Shown: positions 16,172-25,528, counted from the first letter of the stretch. The stretch: DNA of 64,000 bases from Actinoallomurus sp050942425 (GCF_050942425.1 NZ_CP192063.1:5952001-6016000); one strand, 5' to 3'. Notes: generated from the sequence alone by a model not told the origin. Numbers and translations are program-made.

Positions 16172-17407
16172 TCAGCGCGGCACGACCTGGTTCTTGCCCA
16201 GGACCCGGACGCCGCTGTCCGTCACGGTGAAGTGCGCCCGGTCGTAGTCCTCATCGACACCGATGCGCCCGCCGTCGGGGATCACGACGTTCTTGTCGAT
16301 GATGGCGTTCCGGACGACGGCGCCGCGCCCGACCCGTACGGAGTCCATCAGGACCGCGTCGTGGACCTCCGCGCCGGCGTCCAGCTGGACGCCGGGCGAC
16401 AGGATGGAACGCTCGGCCATCCCGCCCGCCAGGATGGCGCCGGGGGAGACGATCGAGTCGGTCGCGTAGCCGCGCCGGCCCTCCTCGTTGAAGACGAACT
16501 TGGCCGGCGGCAGCGGGTCATGGCCGGTGTAGATCGGCCAGTCGCGGTTGTAGAGGTTGAAGACCGGGTGGACCGAAATCAGGTCCATGTGGGCCTCGTA
16601 GAAGGCGTCCAGGGTCCCCACGTCGCGCCAGTAGCCGCGGTCGCGGTCGGTCGAGCCGGGCACCTCGTTGTCGGCGAAGTCGTACACCTGCGCGCGGCCG
16701 GCCTTGACGAGCCGGGGGATGATGTTGCCGCCGACGTCGTGCTTGCTGGACACGTCGGCCGCGTCCTCCTTCACCACGTCGATCAGCACCTGGGTGTCGA
16801 AGACGTAGTTGCCCATGGAGGCGTAGACCTGGTCGGGCGCGTCGGGCAGGCCGATCGCGTCCTTGGGCTTCTCCCGGAACGCCGCGATGGTGACGCCGTC
16901 AGGCCCGGTCTCGATCACCCCGAACTGGTCGGCGAGCGCCAGTGGCTGGCGGATCGCGGCGACGGTGACCCCGGCGCCGGAGGCGATGTGCTGGTCCACC
17001 ATCTGCCGTGGATCCATGCGGTAGATGTGGTCGGCGCCGAAGACGATGACGTGGTCGGGCCGCTCGTCCTCGATGAGGTTGAAGTTCTGCAGGATCGCGT
17101 CGGCCGAGCCGGCGAACCACCGCGGCCCCAGGCGCTGCTGGGCCGGGACGGGCGTCACGTAGTTGCCCAGAAGGGTCGACATCCGCCACGTGCGCGAGAC
17201 GTGCCGGTCCAGGCTGTGGTTCTTGTACTGGGTGAGCACGACGATCTTGAGGTACCCGGCGTTCGCCAGGTTGGACAGTACGAAGTCGATCAGCCGGTAC
17301 ATTCCGCCGAAGGGCACGGCAGGCTTGGCCCGGTCGGCCGTCAGCGGCATCAGCCGCTTGCCCTCGCCGCCCGCCAGTACCATCGCCAGGACATGAGGTC
17401 TCGCCAT
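16172..17407 (-). CDS. glgC: Glucose-1-phosphate adenylyltransferase
   Basis: GlgC makes ADP-glucose from ATP and glucose-1-phosphate. The 411-residue protein has the nucleotidyltransferase signature L-A-G-G-E-G-K-R-L-M-P-L-T near residue 11, A-K-P-A-V-P-F-G-G, D-H-I-Y-R-M-D and the sugar-phosphate motif F-R-E-K-P, then a left-handed beta-helix C-terminus (V-S-P-G-A-I-L, R-S-I-L-S-P-G-V). It is divergent from glgA/glgM with about 70 bases between, the arrangement seen in mycobacteria, so both enzymes of one route are controlled together. Confidence 0.95.
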   Translation of the reverse strand: MARPHVLAMVLAGGEGKRLMPLTADRAKPAVPFGGMYRLIDFVLSNLANAGYLKIVVLTQYKNHSLDRHVSRTWRMSTLLGNYVTPVPAQQRLGPRWFAGSADAILQNFNLIEDERPDHVIVFGADHIYRMDPRQMVDQHIASGAGVTVAAIRQPLALADQFGVIETGPDGVTIAAFREKPKDAIGLPDAPDQVYASMGNYVFDTQVLIDVVKEDAADVSSKHDVGGNIIPRLVKAGRAQVYDFADNEVPGSTDRDRGYWRDVGTLDAFYEAHMDLISVHPVFNLYNRDWPIYTGHDPLPPAKFVFNEEGRRGYATDSIVSPGAILAGGMAERSILSPGVQLDAGAEVHDAVLMDSVRVGRGAVVRNAIIDKNVVIPDGGRIGVDEDYDRAHFTVTDSGVRVLGKNQVVPR

Positions 17408-17478
17408 GTCGTGGACCTTAGCCCCCTCACCAGCAATAAAACAGGACGAGCGGGCATATTTCACATACGCTGCCGGGC

Positions 17479-18660
17479 ATGCGCGTCGATCTGCTCACTC
17501 GCGAATACCCGCCGGACGTCTACGGCGGAGCCGGCGTCCACGTCGAGCACCTGGCCCGGGAGCTCCGGCATCTGTGCGACCTGCGGGTCCACTGTTTCGG
17601 CGGTGACCGCGCCGAGCCCGGCGTGACCGGCTACCGCGTCCCCGGCGGGTTGGAACATGCCAACGCGGCACTGCAGACCCTCGGCGTCGACCTGGAGATC
17701 GCCGCCGGAGCCGGGGGAGCGGACCTGGTGCACAGCCACACCTGGTACGCCAACCTCGCCGGGCACATCGCCAAGCTGCTGCACGGGATCCCGCACGTCG
17801 TCACCACCCACAGCCTCGAACCGCTGCGGCCCTGGAAGGCCGAGCAGCTCGGCGGCGGCTACGCCATCTCCTCCTGGGCCGAGCGCACCTCCCTGCTGGC
17901 CGCCGACGCGATCGTCGCGGTCTCGGAGGGCATGCGCCGCGACGTGCTCACCTGCTATCCCGACATCGACCCCGGCCGGGTCACCGTCCTGCACAACGGC
18001 ATCGACACCGACGAGTACGCCCCCGACCACGGCACCGACGTCCTCACCCGGCACGGCATCGACCCGAGCCGCCCCTCCGTGGTGTTCGTCGGGCGCATCA
18101 CCCGCCAGAAGGGGCTGCCCTACCTGCTGCGGGCCGCCCGGTCCTTCGACCCGGCCGCCCAGCTCGTGCTGTGCGCCGGCGCCCCCGACACCCCCGAGAT
18201 CTCCGCGGAGGTCGAAGGGCTCGTCGACGCGCTGCGCGCCGAACGCGACGGGATCGTGTGGATCACCCGGATGCTGCCGCGCCCCGAGGTCGTGCAGATC
18301 CTCAGCCACGCGAGCGTGTTCGTCTGCCCGTCGGTGTACGAGCCGATGGGCATCGTCAACCTGGAGGCCATGGCCTGCGAGGCGGCGGTCGTCGCCACCG
18401 CCACCGGCGGCATCCCCGAGGTGGTCGCCGACGGCGAGACGGGCCTGCTCGTGCCGATCGAGCAGGCCGCGGACGGCACCGGCACGCCCGTCGACCCGGA
18501 CCGTTTCGTCGCCGACCTCGCCGAGCGCGTGGGCGCCCTCGTCGCCGACCCCGAACGCGCCGCGGCGATGGGGAAGGCGGGCCGCCGGCGGGCGATCGAG
18601 CACTTCTCCTGGTCCCACATCGCCCGCCGCACCCACGACCTGTACACGACCCTCGTCTGA
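17479..18660 (+). CDS. glgM: ADP-glucose-using GT4 glucosyltransferase (GlgA/GlgM type)
   Basis: The 393-residue GT-B enzyme belongs to the actinobacterial 'glycogen synthase' group. It shows Y-P-P-D-V-Y-G-G-A-G-V-H-V, H-S-H-T-W-Y-A-N, V-G-R-I-T-R-Q-K-G and the donor site C-P-S-V-Y-E-P-M-G-I-V-N-L-E-A-M-A. Members of this GT4 group in mycobacteria are known to make maltose-1-phosphate from ADP-glucose and glucose-1-phosphate (GlgM) rather than to elongate glycogen; I infer the same here. TACGCT seven bases before the ATG and no ribosome site suggest a leaderless mRNA. Confidence 0.9.
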   Translation: MRVDLLTREYPPDVYGGAGVHVEHLARELRHLCDLRVHCFGGDRAEPGVTGYRVPGGLEHANAALQTLGVDLEIAAGAGGADLVHSHTWYANLAGHIAKLLHGIPHVVTTHSLEPLRPWKAEQLGGGYAISSWAERTSLLAADAIVAVSEGMRRDVLTCYPDIDPGRVTVLHNGIDTDEYAPDHGTDVLTRHGIDPSRPSVVFVGRITRQKGLPYLLRAARSFDPAAQLVLCAGAPDTPEISAEVEGLVDALRAERDGIVWITRMLPRPEVVQILSHASVFVCPSVYEPMGIVNLEAMACEAAVVATATGGIPEVVADGETGLLVPIEQAADGTGTPVDPDRFVADLAERVGALVADPERAAAMGKAGRRRAIEHFSWSHIARRTHDLYTTLV

Positions 18661-18671
18661 GGGCCGCAGCC

Positions 18672-18708
18672 TTTGGCCGGGCCCGGACTGCGTCCGGGCC
18701 CGGCCAAA
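18672..18708. terminator. Bidirectional terminator after glgM
   Basis: A perfect 17-base GC-rich stem (18672-18688 with 18692-18708) with a three-base TGC loop lies between the converging glgM and the gene ending at 18712. The A/T-flanked ends (TTT...AAA) make it usable in both directions. Confidence 0.88.
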
Positions 18709-18711
18709 GGG

Positions 18712-19902
18712 TCAGCCGAACGACGGCAGCTCGGGCGAGGGGGTGGGTTTGGCATCGGACCAGCCCGTCGAGCGGTAGGCCTGGTACTCGATGACGAAGC
18801 CCGGCTTCATCTCCGAGTACGGGCCGCCGGGCGTGGTCAGCTCGTTCTGCCGGGACAGCACCGCGCCGGTGTGCTCATCGAAGATGACCACCACGCGCCA
18901 GCGGTAGGTCCCCTGCTCGGCCTTTGGCCCGCCGTACTCGCCGGTGACCGTCAAGGCGCTGTCGTCGGAGGCCAGTGCGATCCCCCGGCGGCCCAGCGGG
19001 TCGGTGTCGTGGCCGATCGCGTGGATGCCCGGCTGGGTGGCCAGCGCCCGCATCAGGCCGGCCCGTGCCTTGGGCTGGACCGGGCCGCTCAAGATCCCCG
19101 CCACCTTGGAGATCTTCAGCTTGGGCGCGGCCTCTTTGAAGCGTCGTTCCGCTTCGGGCGACAGCTTCCTCCCCGGCCGAGCGCCCAGCGCCCTGTTCGT
19201 CTCCGTATCGTTCAGGAACATCGCAGCGAGTGCGGCCGGGTCGGTCGGCAGGTTTTGTAGGTCCTTCACCGACTTGCCCATGTAATTCCCGCCGCCATGA
19301 GGGTCGATGCCGACGTTCGGACCGCTCGCGGTCCACTTCGTCGCCTTGGCGGGGTAGGTGTAGTAGTGGTCGCCCGACCAGACGTGGAAGCTCGACGGTG
19401 ACCCGGCCTTGCGCCACAGTGCCGCGTCCTGTTCGGTCAGCGGGTGGGCCGGCAGGTCGCGGCCGTAGTAGGCCTCTCCCATGCCGGGTTTCGCGCCGGA
19501 CCAGTTGAACGTCTCGTCGGCCGCAGCGGTGATCGCGTACGTCCCGGTGGCGGGGCGCATGATGTAGGACTGGCCCGCGACGACGTCGGTGTGCCAGTAG
19601 TTGCCGGTCGGCTGCTGTTCGGCCTTCTGCGCCGCTGCCAGGACCGCCCCTTTGGCGTCCAGGTTCACCGGGCCGGGCGACGCGGGCGTGTTCCCCCCAC
19701 CGGAGGTGTTCCCCCCGGCGAGGGTGATCGCCACGGCCGCCGCCGCGCCGACCGCGACCAGGCCGCCGCCCAGCCCCCACCGCAGCCGGGGCAGTGAACG
19801 GCGCGACGACTCGCTCAGCAGTGCCTTCGCCCGGGTGATGTCCTGGGCGGTGGGCGGAGCGGGCTCGGGGTAGAAGTCCCGGACCATCCGCATCTCATCC
19901 AT
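18712..19902 (-). CDS. Membrane-anchored CU044_5270-family protein, sigma-factor partner
   Basis: The 396-residue protein has a short cytosolic N-terminus, one transmembrane segment (about residues 43-62, G-L-V-A-V-G-A-A-A-A-V-A-I-T-L-A-G-G) and a large extracytoplasmic domain without known catalytic motifs, the layout of the actinobacterial CU044_5270 family. Its ATG at 19902 overlaps the end of the ECF sigma gene by eight bases, so the two are translationally coupled. By analogy with sigma/anti-sigma pairs it may hold the sigma factor at the membrane, but no zinc-binding anti-sigma motif is visible. Confidence 0.75.
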   Translation of the reverse strand: MDEMRMVRDFYPEPAPPTAQDITRAKALLSESSRRSLPRLRWGLGGGLVAVGAAAAVAITLAGGNTSGGGNTPASPGPVNLDAKGAVLAAAQKAEQQPTGNYWHTDVVAGQSYIMRPATGTYAITAAADETFNWSGAKPGMGEAYYGRDLPAHPLTEQDAALWRKAGSPSSFHVWSGDHYYTYPAKATKWTASGPNVGIDPHGGGNYMGKSVKDLQNLPTDPAALAAMFLNDTETNRALGARPGRKLSPEAERRFKEAAPKLKISKVAGILSGPVQPKARAGLMRALATQPGIHAIGHDTDPLGRRGIALASDDSALTVTGEYGGPKAEQGTYRWRVVVIFDEHTGAVLSRQNELTTPGGPYSEMKPGFVIEYQAYRSTGWSDAKPTPSPELPSFG

Positions 19903-20452
19903 GCTGTTCCTCCAACGTGAGCATCGGATTGGTCCCGCCCAACGCCTTGCGCAGTGTGGTTCGGGCACGGTTCAGCCGGGAGCCGACCGTGCCATAGGAG
20001 ATCCCCAGCGCCGCCGCGACCTCGTCGTGACTGAGATCGGCCAGCGCCACGAGCAGCAGCACGTCGCGCTGCCCGCGCGGCAGCGACGCGATCGCCCCGG
20101 CAAGCCGGCCGCGCAGCCCCTCGGCACTGACCCGCGAATCGACCCGTTCGGTGTGCTCTTCGGTACCCCGGCCCGGGCTGAGACGAGCGTGCGCCCGCAG
20201 CGCGCGCGTCTCAGCCCGCTGATGCTTGCCGACCACCTTGGTCGCGATCCCGTACAGCCAGGTGCGCACGCTCGCGCGAATCGGGTCATAACGCCGACGC
20301 CCCCGGAACGCCTCCAGGAACGTCTGCGCCGCGACGTCGGCGGCGGCGTCCGGACCGAGCCGTTTGGCCGCGTACCGGTGGATCTCGGCGAAATAGGCGT
20401 CGAAGACCTCATCGAAACGCTCGACCGGGTCGGGCGGGGGATCCCCTGTCAT
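19895..20452 (-). CDS. ECF-type RNA polymerase sigma factor
   Basis: A 185-residue sigma factor with region 2 (Y-A-A-K-R-L-G-P-D-A-A-A-D-V-A-A-Q-T-F-L-E-A-F, R-T-W-L-Y-G-I-A) and region 4 (L-P-R-G-Q-R-D-V-L-L-L-V, then H-D-E-V-A-A-A-L-G-I-S-Y-G-T-V-G-S-R-L-N-R-A-R). The ATG at 20452 has GGAAAGG at a suitable distance. It forms an operon with the membrane protein downstream, its probable regulator. Divergent from the AraC-type gene at 20603. Confidence 0.92.
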   Translation of the reverse strand: MTGDPPPDPVERFDEVFDAYFAEIHRYAAKRLGPDAAADVAAQTFLEAFRGRRRYDPIRASVRTWLYGIATKVVGKHQRAETRALRAHARLSPGRGTEEHTERVDSRVSAEGLRGRLAGAIASLPRGQRDVLLLVALADLSHDEVAAALGISYGTVGSRLNRARTTLRKALGGTNPMLTLEEQHG

Positions 20453-20602
20453 GTGGTGCCTTTCCATGGCGCGGATGGCGGTCACATCGGTATCACCCGC
20501 CGGCGGCGTTCGCTTTCCCGTTCCCGATTACGAGATTTCCCGGATCCCCGGTCGGCAGGTCCGCGGGAAGACTGGGCCGGGAGCCGTACGGAAAGGCGGT
20601 CG

Positions 20603-21532
20603 ATGGTGAATGGCGTCGGGGGAGTCATGCTGGAGTGCCGCGACCCACGGCCCGAGCCGAGGATGGTGGTGGCACGGCCCGGGCCGGCCCTGCGCGGTCA
20701 CGTCTCCGGTTACGCGGGTCTGCGCGTGGAGACCGCCCGGCCGCTGAACGGCCGTGCCGTGCCGACGTGCGCGGTCGTGCTGTTCATCGACTTCACCGCC
20801 TCGGTGCGGCTGATCACCACGCCCACGCCGGCGCGGGTCCAGGCGTCTCACGTCACCGGCCTGCACGACGGTCCCGTGCTGTTCGAGCAGCAGGGCCACC
20901 ACCGGGGGATGGCCGTGGAGCTCACGCCGCCCGGAGCGTACGCGCTGTTCGGGATGCCGATGCGGGAGCTGTCCAACACCACCGTCGACCTGGCCGACCT
21001 GCTCGGCCGCCGCTGCGAACAGCTCACCGAACGCCTGTGGCAGGCACCGGACTGGGCCACGCGGTTCGCGCTGCTGGACCACCTGCTGCCCGCCTGGTTC
21101 CGCGCCGGGCCGGAGCCGGCTCCGGCGGTGCTGCGCGCCTGGCGGCTCCTGCGCCGGACCGCCGGAGCGATCGGCATCGGCACGGTCGCCGAGGAGATCG
21201 GCGTGACCCGCCGCTACCTGGAGATGCGCTTCGGCGAGCAGATCGGCCTGCCGCCCAAGACCATGGCCCGCATCCTGCGGTTCCAGCGGGCCGCGCGGCT
21301 GCTCACCCGATCCCCGGGCGCGACGCTCCCGCAGGTGGCCGCCGTGTGCGGCTACGCCGACCAGGCCCACTTCAACCGGGACTTCCGCAGGCTGGCGGGC
21401 TGCACGCCGACCGCGTTCCGCGCCGAACACGCCGCCGCGACCACCACGTCGCGCGGGTCGGCCGCCCTCGGCGATCGGGACGGGGCCGGTCCTTCGCATT
21501 CGTTCAATACCTCGGTACGGGGCCGCCCATAA
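20603..21532 (+). CDS. AraC-family transcriptional regulator
   Basis: The 309-residue protein has an N-terminal sensor region and a C-terminal AraC double HTH (I-G-I-G-T-V-A-E-E-I-G-V-T-R-R-Y-L-E-M-R-F and V-A-A-V-C-G-Y-A-D-Q-A-H-F-N-R-D-F-R-R-L-A-G). G-Y-A-D-Q-A-H-F is the family's hallmark. The ATG at 20603 has GAAAGG upstream; ATG 20627 is possible. The longer open frame from 19901 is antisense to the sigma gene. It precedes a small secreted protein gene that might be its target. Confidence 0.88.
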   Translation: MVNGVGGVMLECRDPRPEPRMVVARPGPALRGHVSGYAGLRVETARPLNGRAVPTCAVVLFIDFTASVRLITTPTPARVQASHVTGLHDGPVLFEQQGHHRGMAVELTPPGAYALFGMPMRELSNTTVDLADLLGRRCEQLTERLWQAPDWATRFALLDHLLPAWFRAGPEPAPAVLRAWRLLRRTAGAIGIGTVAEEIGVTRRYLEMRFGEQIGLPPKTMARILRFQRAARLLTRSPGATLPQVAAVCGYADQAHFNRDFRRLAGCTPTAFRAEHAAATTTSRGSAALGDRDGAGPSHSFNTSVRGRP

Positions 21533-21572
21533 CGTCGAGGCGAAGTTCCCCGGAAACGAAAGGGTCCGCTTC

Positions 21573-21863
21573 ATGAGACCACGGAATCTCATCGCGACGG
21601 CCGCCGTCGCCGGCGCGCTGGCCGCCGGCGTCGCGCTCGCGTCCCCCGCGAGCGCCGCCACGCCCGCGCCGCACGGGACCGTCACCGTCAAGTGCACCCA
21701 CCCCTGCAGCGACCCGCCGGGTCCCGGCTGGCGGTACATCGACAACTACTTCTGGGCCAGCGACTGCATCGAGGTCGGCAACCGCGGCATCAACAACGGC
21801 TCCTGGTCGAAGTACCAGTGCGACGGCGGCACCTGGACCAATTACGACCTCTGGGTGCTCTGA
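21573..21863 (+). CDS. Small secreted protein
   Basis: A 96-residue protein with a Sec signal peptide (basic M-R-P-R-N, Ala-rich hydrophobic core, cleavage after A-S-A near residue 29). The mature 67 residues contain four Cys (K-C-T-H-P-C, D-C-I, Q-C-D), enough for two disulfides, and many aromatic residues. No family was recognised. It begins 40 bases after the AraC gene and may share its transcript. Confidence 0.75.
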   Translation: MRPRNLIATAAVAGALAAGVALASPASAATPAPHGTVTVKCTHPCSDPPGPGWRYIDNYFWASDCIEVGNRGINNGSWSKYQCDGGTWTNYDLWVL

Positions 21864-21946
21864 CCCACGGACCGGCGGCGAGCGCCCCCCTCGGCGCTAC
21901 GCCGCCCCCTCACCACGCCTCGTACGCCGTCCTCCCGGCGCCGGTA

Positions 21947-22004
21947 CAGGTGTGCCCGCACCCGGCTCGCTCTGCGGGGTCCTCCCCGGGTGCGGGCACA
22001 CCTG
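21947..22004. terminator. Long perfect hairpin in the intergenic region
   Basis: A 19-base perfect inverted repeat (21947-21965 with 21986-22004) encloses a 20-base loop. It lies 84 bases after the small secreted-protein gene and 55 bases before the MFS gene. It could be an intrinsic terminator, but the long loop also fits a protein-binding or regulatory RNA element. Confidence 0.55.
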
Positions 22005-22058
22005 TGTCGGTGGCCCATGGCAGGATGCCGCGCGGTCGAGCACGAGGATGGGGGGACG

Positions 22059-23186
22059 GTGGCGGAGGCGTTGCCGCGCGCGGCCAAGGCGCTGGTCGGC
22101 GTCCGGATCCTCAACCAGCTGGGGGCCTACGCGCTGGCGTTCCTGGCCGTGCTGGCCGGGCCGCGGCTCGCACCGGCGGCGCTGGCCGTCTTCGGGGTCG
22201 CCGCCCTGGTCTCGCGGTGGAGCGGAGGGCTGCTGCTCGAGCGGCTGAGCCCGCGCGCGACCATCGCGCTGGGACTGTCGGCGACCGGGGCCGCGCTGCT
22301 GGCGCTGGCGGCCGCCCGCACACCGGCGCAGACACTCACCGCGACCGCACTGGTCGGGCTGGCGTTCGAGATCTACGAGCCCGCGAGCCAGGAGCTCCTG
22401 GCCCGGGTGACCTCCGGCGGGCAGCGCCAGGGCGCCTACGCGCTGCTGGGCACCTCGCTCGCGGCGGCGGGGGCCGTCGGCGGCCTGCTGGCCGCGATCC
22501 TGCTCCCACTGGGCGTGCGATGGCTGATCGCCGCCGACGCGCTGACCTGCCTGGCGGCCGCGGCGTCGACCGCCGCGCTCCCCGGCGGAGCGTCCCCACG
22601 CCCGGCCGCCACGGTACGACGCCGGAAGCCGCGACGGCCGCCGCCACTGCTGCGCTCGACGGTCGCGGGCACGGCCTTCGCCTACGGCCACCTGGCGGTC
22701 GTGATGTTCCTGCCGCTGATCCTCCTGCAGCGCGGCGCGCCGCACTGGCTTCCCGGCCTGGCCATGACGGGCGCGGCCCTGCCCGCCCCGCTCACCGCGC
22801 ACCTGGCACGCCGGCGGCTGGAGCACCGCGCGCACACGGTGGTCCTGGGGGCGGGCTCGGCGCTGCTGGGCCTGCTCGCCCTGCTCATGGCGGTCGCCCA
22901 CGGCCTCGCCGTGACCGTGACGGCCTACCTCGCCTGGTCGGCGGTCGGCGGCCTGCTGCTGGGACGCTGGCCGGCGATGATCGCCGATGCCGCGCCGGAG
23001 GACGACCGGCCCCGGTGGTTCGCGTTCTTCGGCTCCTCGTGGGGCATCGCCCAGCCCGTCGTGCCCGCGGTCGTCGCGATCGCCGCCGGAGCGGCGGGCG
23101 GCGCCACCACGGCGGCACCGCTCACCGCCGGCGCGGCGTTCCTGACGGTGCCCATCGTGCTGGCCGGACGACGCGCCCGCCCGTAG
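22059..23186 (+). CDS. MFS transporter
   Basis: A 375-residue integral membrane protein with about twelve hydrophobic segments (for example A-Y-A-L-A-F-L-A-V-L-A-G, L-A-L-A-A-A, L-L-G-L-L-A-L-L-M-A-V). The substrate is not evident; family members export drugs or metabolites. The GTG at 22059 follows GGGGGGA and starts a sequence that reads straight into the first transmembrane segment. The upstream hairpin isolates it from the secreted-protein gene. The stop is 12 bases from the end of the converging ADP-ribosylglycohydrolase. Confidence 0.85.
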   Translation: MAEALPRAAKALVGVRILNQLGAYALAFLAVLAGPRLAPAALAVFGVAALVSRWSGGLLLERLSPRATIALGLSATGAALLALAAARTPAQTLTATALVGLAFEIYEPASQELLARVTSGGQRQGAYALLGTSLAAAGAVGGLLAAILLPLGVRWLIAADALTCLAAAASTAALPGGASPRPAATVRRRKPRRPPPLLRSTVAGTAFAYGHLAVVMFLPLILLQRGAPHWLPGLAMTGAALPAPLTAHLARRRLEHRAHTVVLGAGSALLGLLALLMAVAHGLAVTVTAYLAWSAVGGLLLGRWPAMIADAAPEDDRPRWFAFFGSSWGIAQPVVPAVVAIAAGAAGGATTAAPLTAGAAFLTVPIVLAGRRARP

Positions 23187-23198
23187 GGACGGAGTGGC

Positions 23199-24068
23199 TC
23201 AGGCGGGCCGGCCGAGCCAGTCCGGGAGCGGCTCGCGGTGCCGCCGCCAGTCGGCCGGTACGCCCCCGGCGCGCGCTCCGAGAACACCGCCGACGATCGC
23301 CGCCGTGGTGTCCATATCGCCGCCGGCGGCGGCGCAGCCGCGTACCGCGGTCTCGTAGTCGTCCAGGTGCCGGGCGGCGACCCACAGCGTGAACGGCACG
23401 GTGTCCTGCGCGGTGATCCGGGACCCGTTGCCGAGCCGCGCCGCGGCCTGCTCGACCGTGGCGCCTTCCAGTTTCCGGGCCTGTTCCACGCCTCGCCTGA
23501 CGTAGCCGGGCGCCAGGTGGTCGAGCACCGCGTCGAACAGGCCGGGCCCGGACTCGGCGGCATGGGCGGCGGCGACCGCGACCGCCACGGCTCCCGCGAC
23601 GCCCTCGGAGTGGGCGTGGGTGACCTCGGCCGAGGCGGCCGCCTCGGCGGCGGCACGTTTCAGGTCGCCGGCGAAGTAGGCGCCGAGCGGCGCGGCGCGC
23701 ATGGCCGCGCCGTTGCCGTACGAGCCGTTCCCGCCGAAGCCCTCGGCCGACGCGACGCTCCAGGGCACTCCGTCGCGAACCTTCTCCAGCAGTTCGAGCG
23801 TGCCCGCGCCGTAGCGGCGGCCGACGTCCAGGCGGGCGGCGAAGGACGCGGCCAGCGCGTCCTGGTCGACACGGCCGTCGCGGATCAGCACGTCAACGAC
23901 CGAGCAGGCCATCTCTGTGTCGTCGGACCACGCCCACGGTCCCGGCGGGGTCGCGTCCCACGGGTTCAGCCCGCGGTTGGCCAGGAGGAAGAACTGGTCT
24001 CCGAAGGCGTCCCCGACCGACAACCCGGTCAGGGAGGCGAGGGCGCGTTCCGGCGCGGTGATGCTCAT
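23199..24068 (-). CDS. ADP-ribosylglycohydrolase (DraG-like)
   Basis: A 289-residue enzyme that removes ADP-ribose from proteins or small molecules using two Mg ions. Metal-binding motifs are all present: G-D-A-F-G-D near residue 18, W-S-D-D-T-E-M at about 47, and G-G-D-M-D-T-T-A-A-I-V-G near 250. It converges on the MFS gene. The frame open to 25373 in the same phase overlaps the neighbouring MFS gene and is an artefact of GC-rich codon use. Confidence 0.92.
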   Translation of the reverse strand: MSITAPERALASLTGLSVGDAFGDQFFLLANRGLNPWDATPPGPWAWSDDTEMACSVVDVLIRDGRVDQDALAASFAARLDVGRRYGAGTLELLEKVRDGVPWSVASAEGFGGNGSYGNGAAMRAAPLGAYFAGDLKRAAAEAAASAEVTHAHSEGVAGAVAVAVAAAHAAESGPGLFDAVLDHLAPGYVRRGVEQARKLEGATVEQAAARLGNGSRITAQDTVPFTLWVAARHLDDYETAVRGCAAAGGDMDTTAAIVGGVLGARAGGVPADWRRHREPLPDWLGRPA

Positions 24069-24244
24069 GCCCCGATCCTGTCGGCCGTGCGCCGCGACGC
24101 AAGCGATTGGCCGTGCCCCGCCGGTAGACGCGGGTGCCGGGTGGTGACCAACGGCGAGTCGTCCAGGCCTTCCGGCCCGTTCTTCCCGGAGTCGCCGGGG
24201 CCGCCGCGCCTGGCCGGGGTCGGCGCGGCGGTGCCGATCCGGGG

Positions 24245-25528
24245 TCACCCGGCGGCGGGGCGGCTCCCGGCGGGGCAGGGGGCGGCGGCCGTCACCGGCA
24301 CCGCAGTCCGGGCGGCCCGGGCCCTGACGGCCCCGGACAGCGCGGCCGTCAGGGCCAGCGCGATGACGATCGCCCCGTACACGGTCGCGGTCGCGCGCAG
24401 GCCGAGGGACGGGACGGCGAGCCCCGCCAGGACGGCGGGCACGCTGAAGGCGAGGTAGCTGACCACGTACACCGCGGCGAACAGCTCCGCCCGCTGGGCC
24501 GGGCCCGCCAGGGCGGCCAGGGAACGGAACGCCCCGAGGAAGGCGGCGCCGAATCCGCAGCCTGCGACGGCCGTGCCGAGGAAGAACAGCGGGGTGGAGG
24601 TGAGGGCCAGCGCCAGGAGGGTCAGGCCGGTCCCGGCGGCGAGCGCGGCCGATCCGGCGATCATTACCCGCTGCGGCGTCCGGTCGCGGAGCAGCGTCGA
24701 GGCCACGGCGCCCGCGCCGGTGAGGGCGCTGACGACCAGGCCGCCGACGAGGTGGCTGCGCACGTGCAGGACTCCGGCGCTCAGGGAGCCGCCCAGGGAC
24801 AGGTAGAGCCCGCCCATCGCCCAGGTCGCGATCAGGCAGGGCAGGGCCGCCAGGAACGGCGCGCGGGCCCCGGCCGGGATCGACGCTCGCGGGCGCAGCG
24901 AGGCCAGCGCGCCCGGGCGCGGCGAGACGAGCTCCGGCAGGAACGCCACCGCCGCGGCCAGCAGCAGGAACGCCACGGTGAGCAGGACGAACACCAGGGT
25001 GGTCGGCGCCGGGGCGTACTGGACCAATGCCCCGGTGCCCAGGGCGCCGGCGGCCAAGCCCAGGGTGGGCGCCACGCTGTTCACCAGCGGTCCCAGCCGG
25101 GCGCCGGGCTGAAGGTCGACCAGCCCGGCGCTGATGGCGCCGGTGGCCGTGCCGGTCGCCAGGCCCTGCAGCGTGCGGGCCACCAGAAGCGTCCCGACGT
25201 CGCCGGCCGTCAGGAACAGGGCCATGGCCGCCGTCTCGGCCAGGAGCGCGAGCACCAGGACGGGCCGGCGGCCGATGAAGTCGGACAGGCCGCCGACGGT
25301 CAGCAGCGCGATCAGCAGGGCGAGGGCGTACACGGCGAACACGGCCGTGAGCATGGTCGCCGAGAACCGCCACTCGTGCTGGTAGACGACATATAGGGGG
25401 GAGGGGGCGCTGGCGGCGGCCATGAAGGTGAGCAGGACGCCGCCGAGCAGCCAGAACCCGGCGGTGCGCGGCAGGCGCCGGCCGGTGGCGCGGCCCGTCG
25501 CCGGGGCGCGGTCGTGCACTGTGGCCAT
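24245..25528 (-). CDS. MFS transporter under ArsR-type control
   Basis: A 428-codon, twelve-segment major facilitator with the family motif G-G-L-S-D-F-I-G-R-R-P between segments 2 and 3. The ATG at 25528 follows GAGGAG by eight bases. It diverges from an ArsR regulator at 25614, a common export/repressor pair. The 175 bases after its stop, up to the ADP-ribosylglycohydrolase gene start, show nothing. The substrate is unknown. Confidence 0.88.
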   Translation of the reverse strand: MATVHDRAPATGRATGRRLPRTAGFWLLGGVLLTFMAAASAPSPLYVVYQHEWRFSATMLTAVFAVYALALLIALLTVGGLSDFIGRRPVLVLALLAETAAMALFLTAGDVGTLLVARTLQGLATGTATGAISAGLVDLQPGARLGPLVNSVAPTLGLAAGALGTGALVQYAPAPTTLVFVLLTVAFLLLAAAVAFLPELVSPRPGALASLRPRASIPAGARAPFLAALPCLIATWAMGGLYLSLGGSLSAGVLHVRSHLVGGLVVSALTGAGAVASTLLRDRTPQRVMIAGSAALAAGTGLTLLALALTSTPLFFLGTAVAGCGFGAAFLGAFRSLAALAGPAQRAELFAAVYVVSYLAFSVPAVLAGLAVPSLGLRATATVYGAIVIALALTAALSGAVRARAARTAVPVTAAAPCPAGSRPAAG

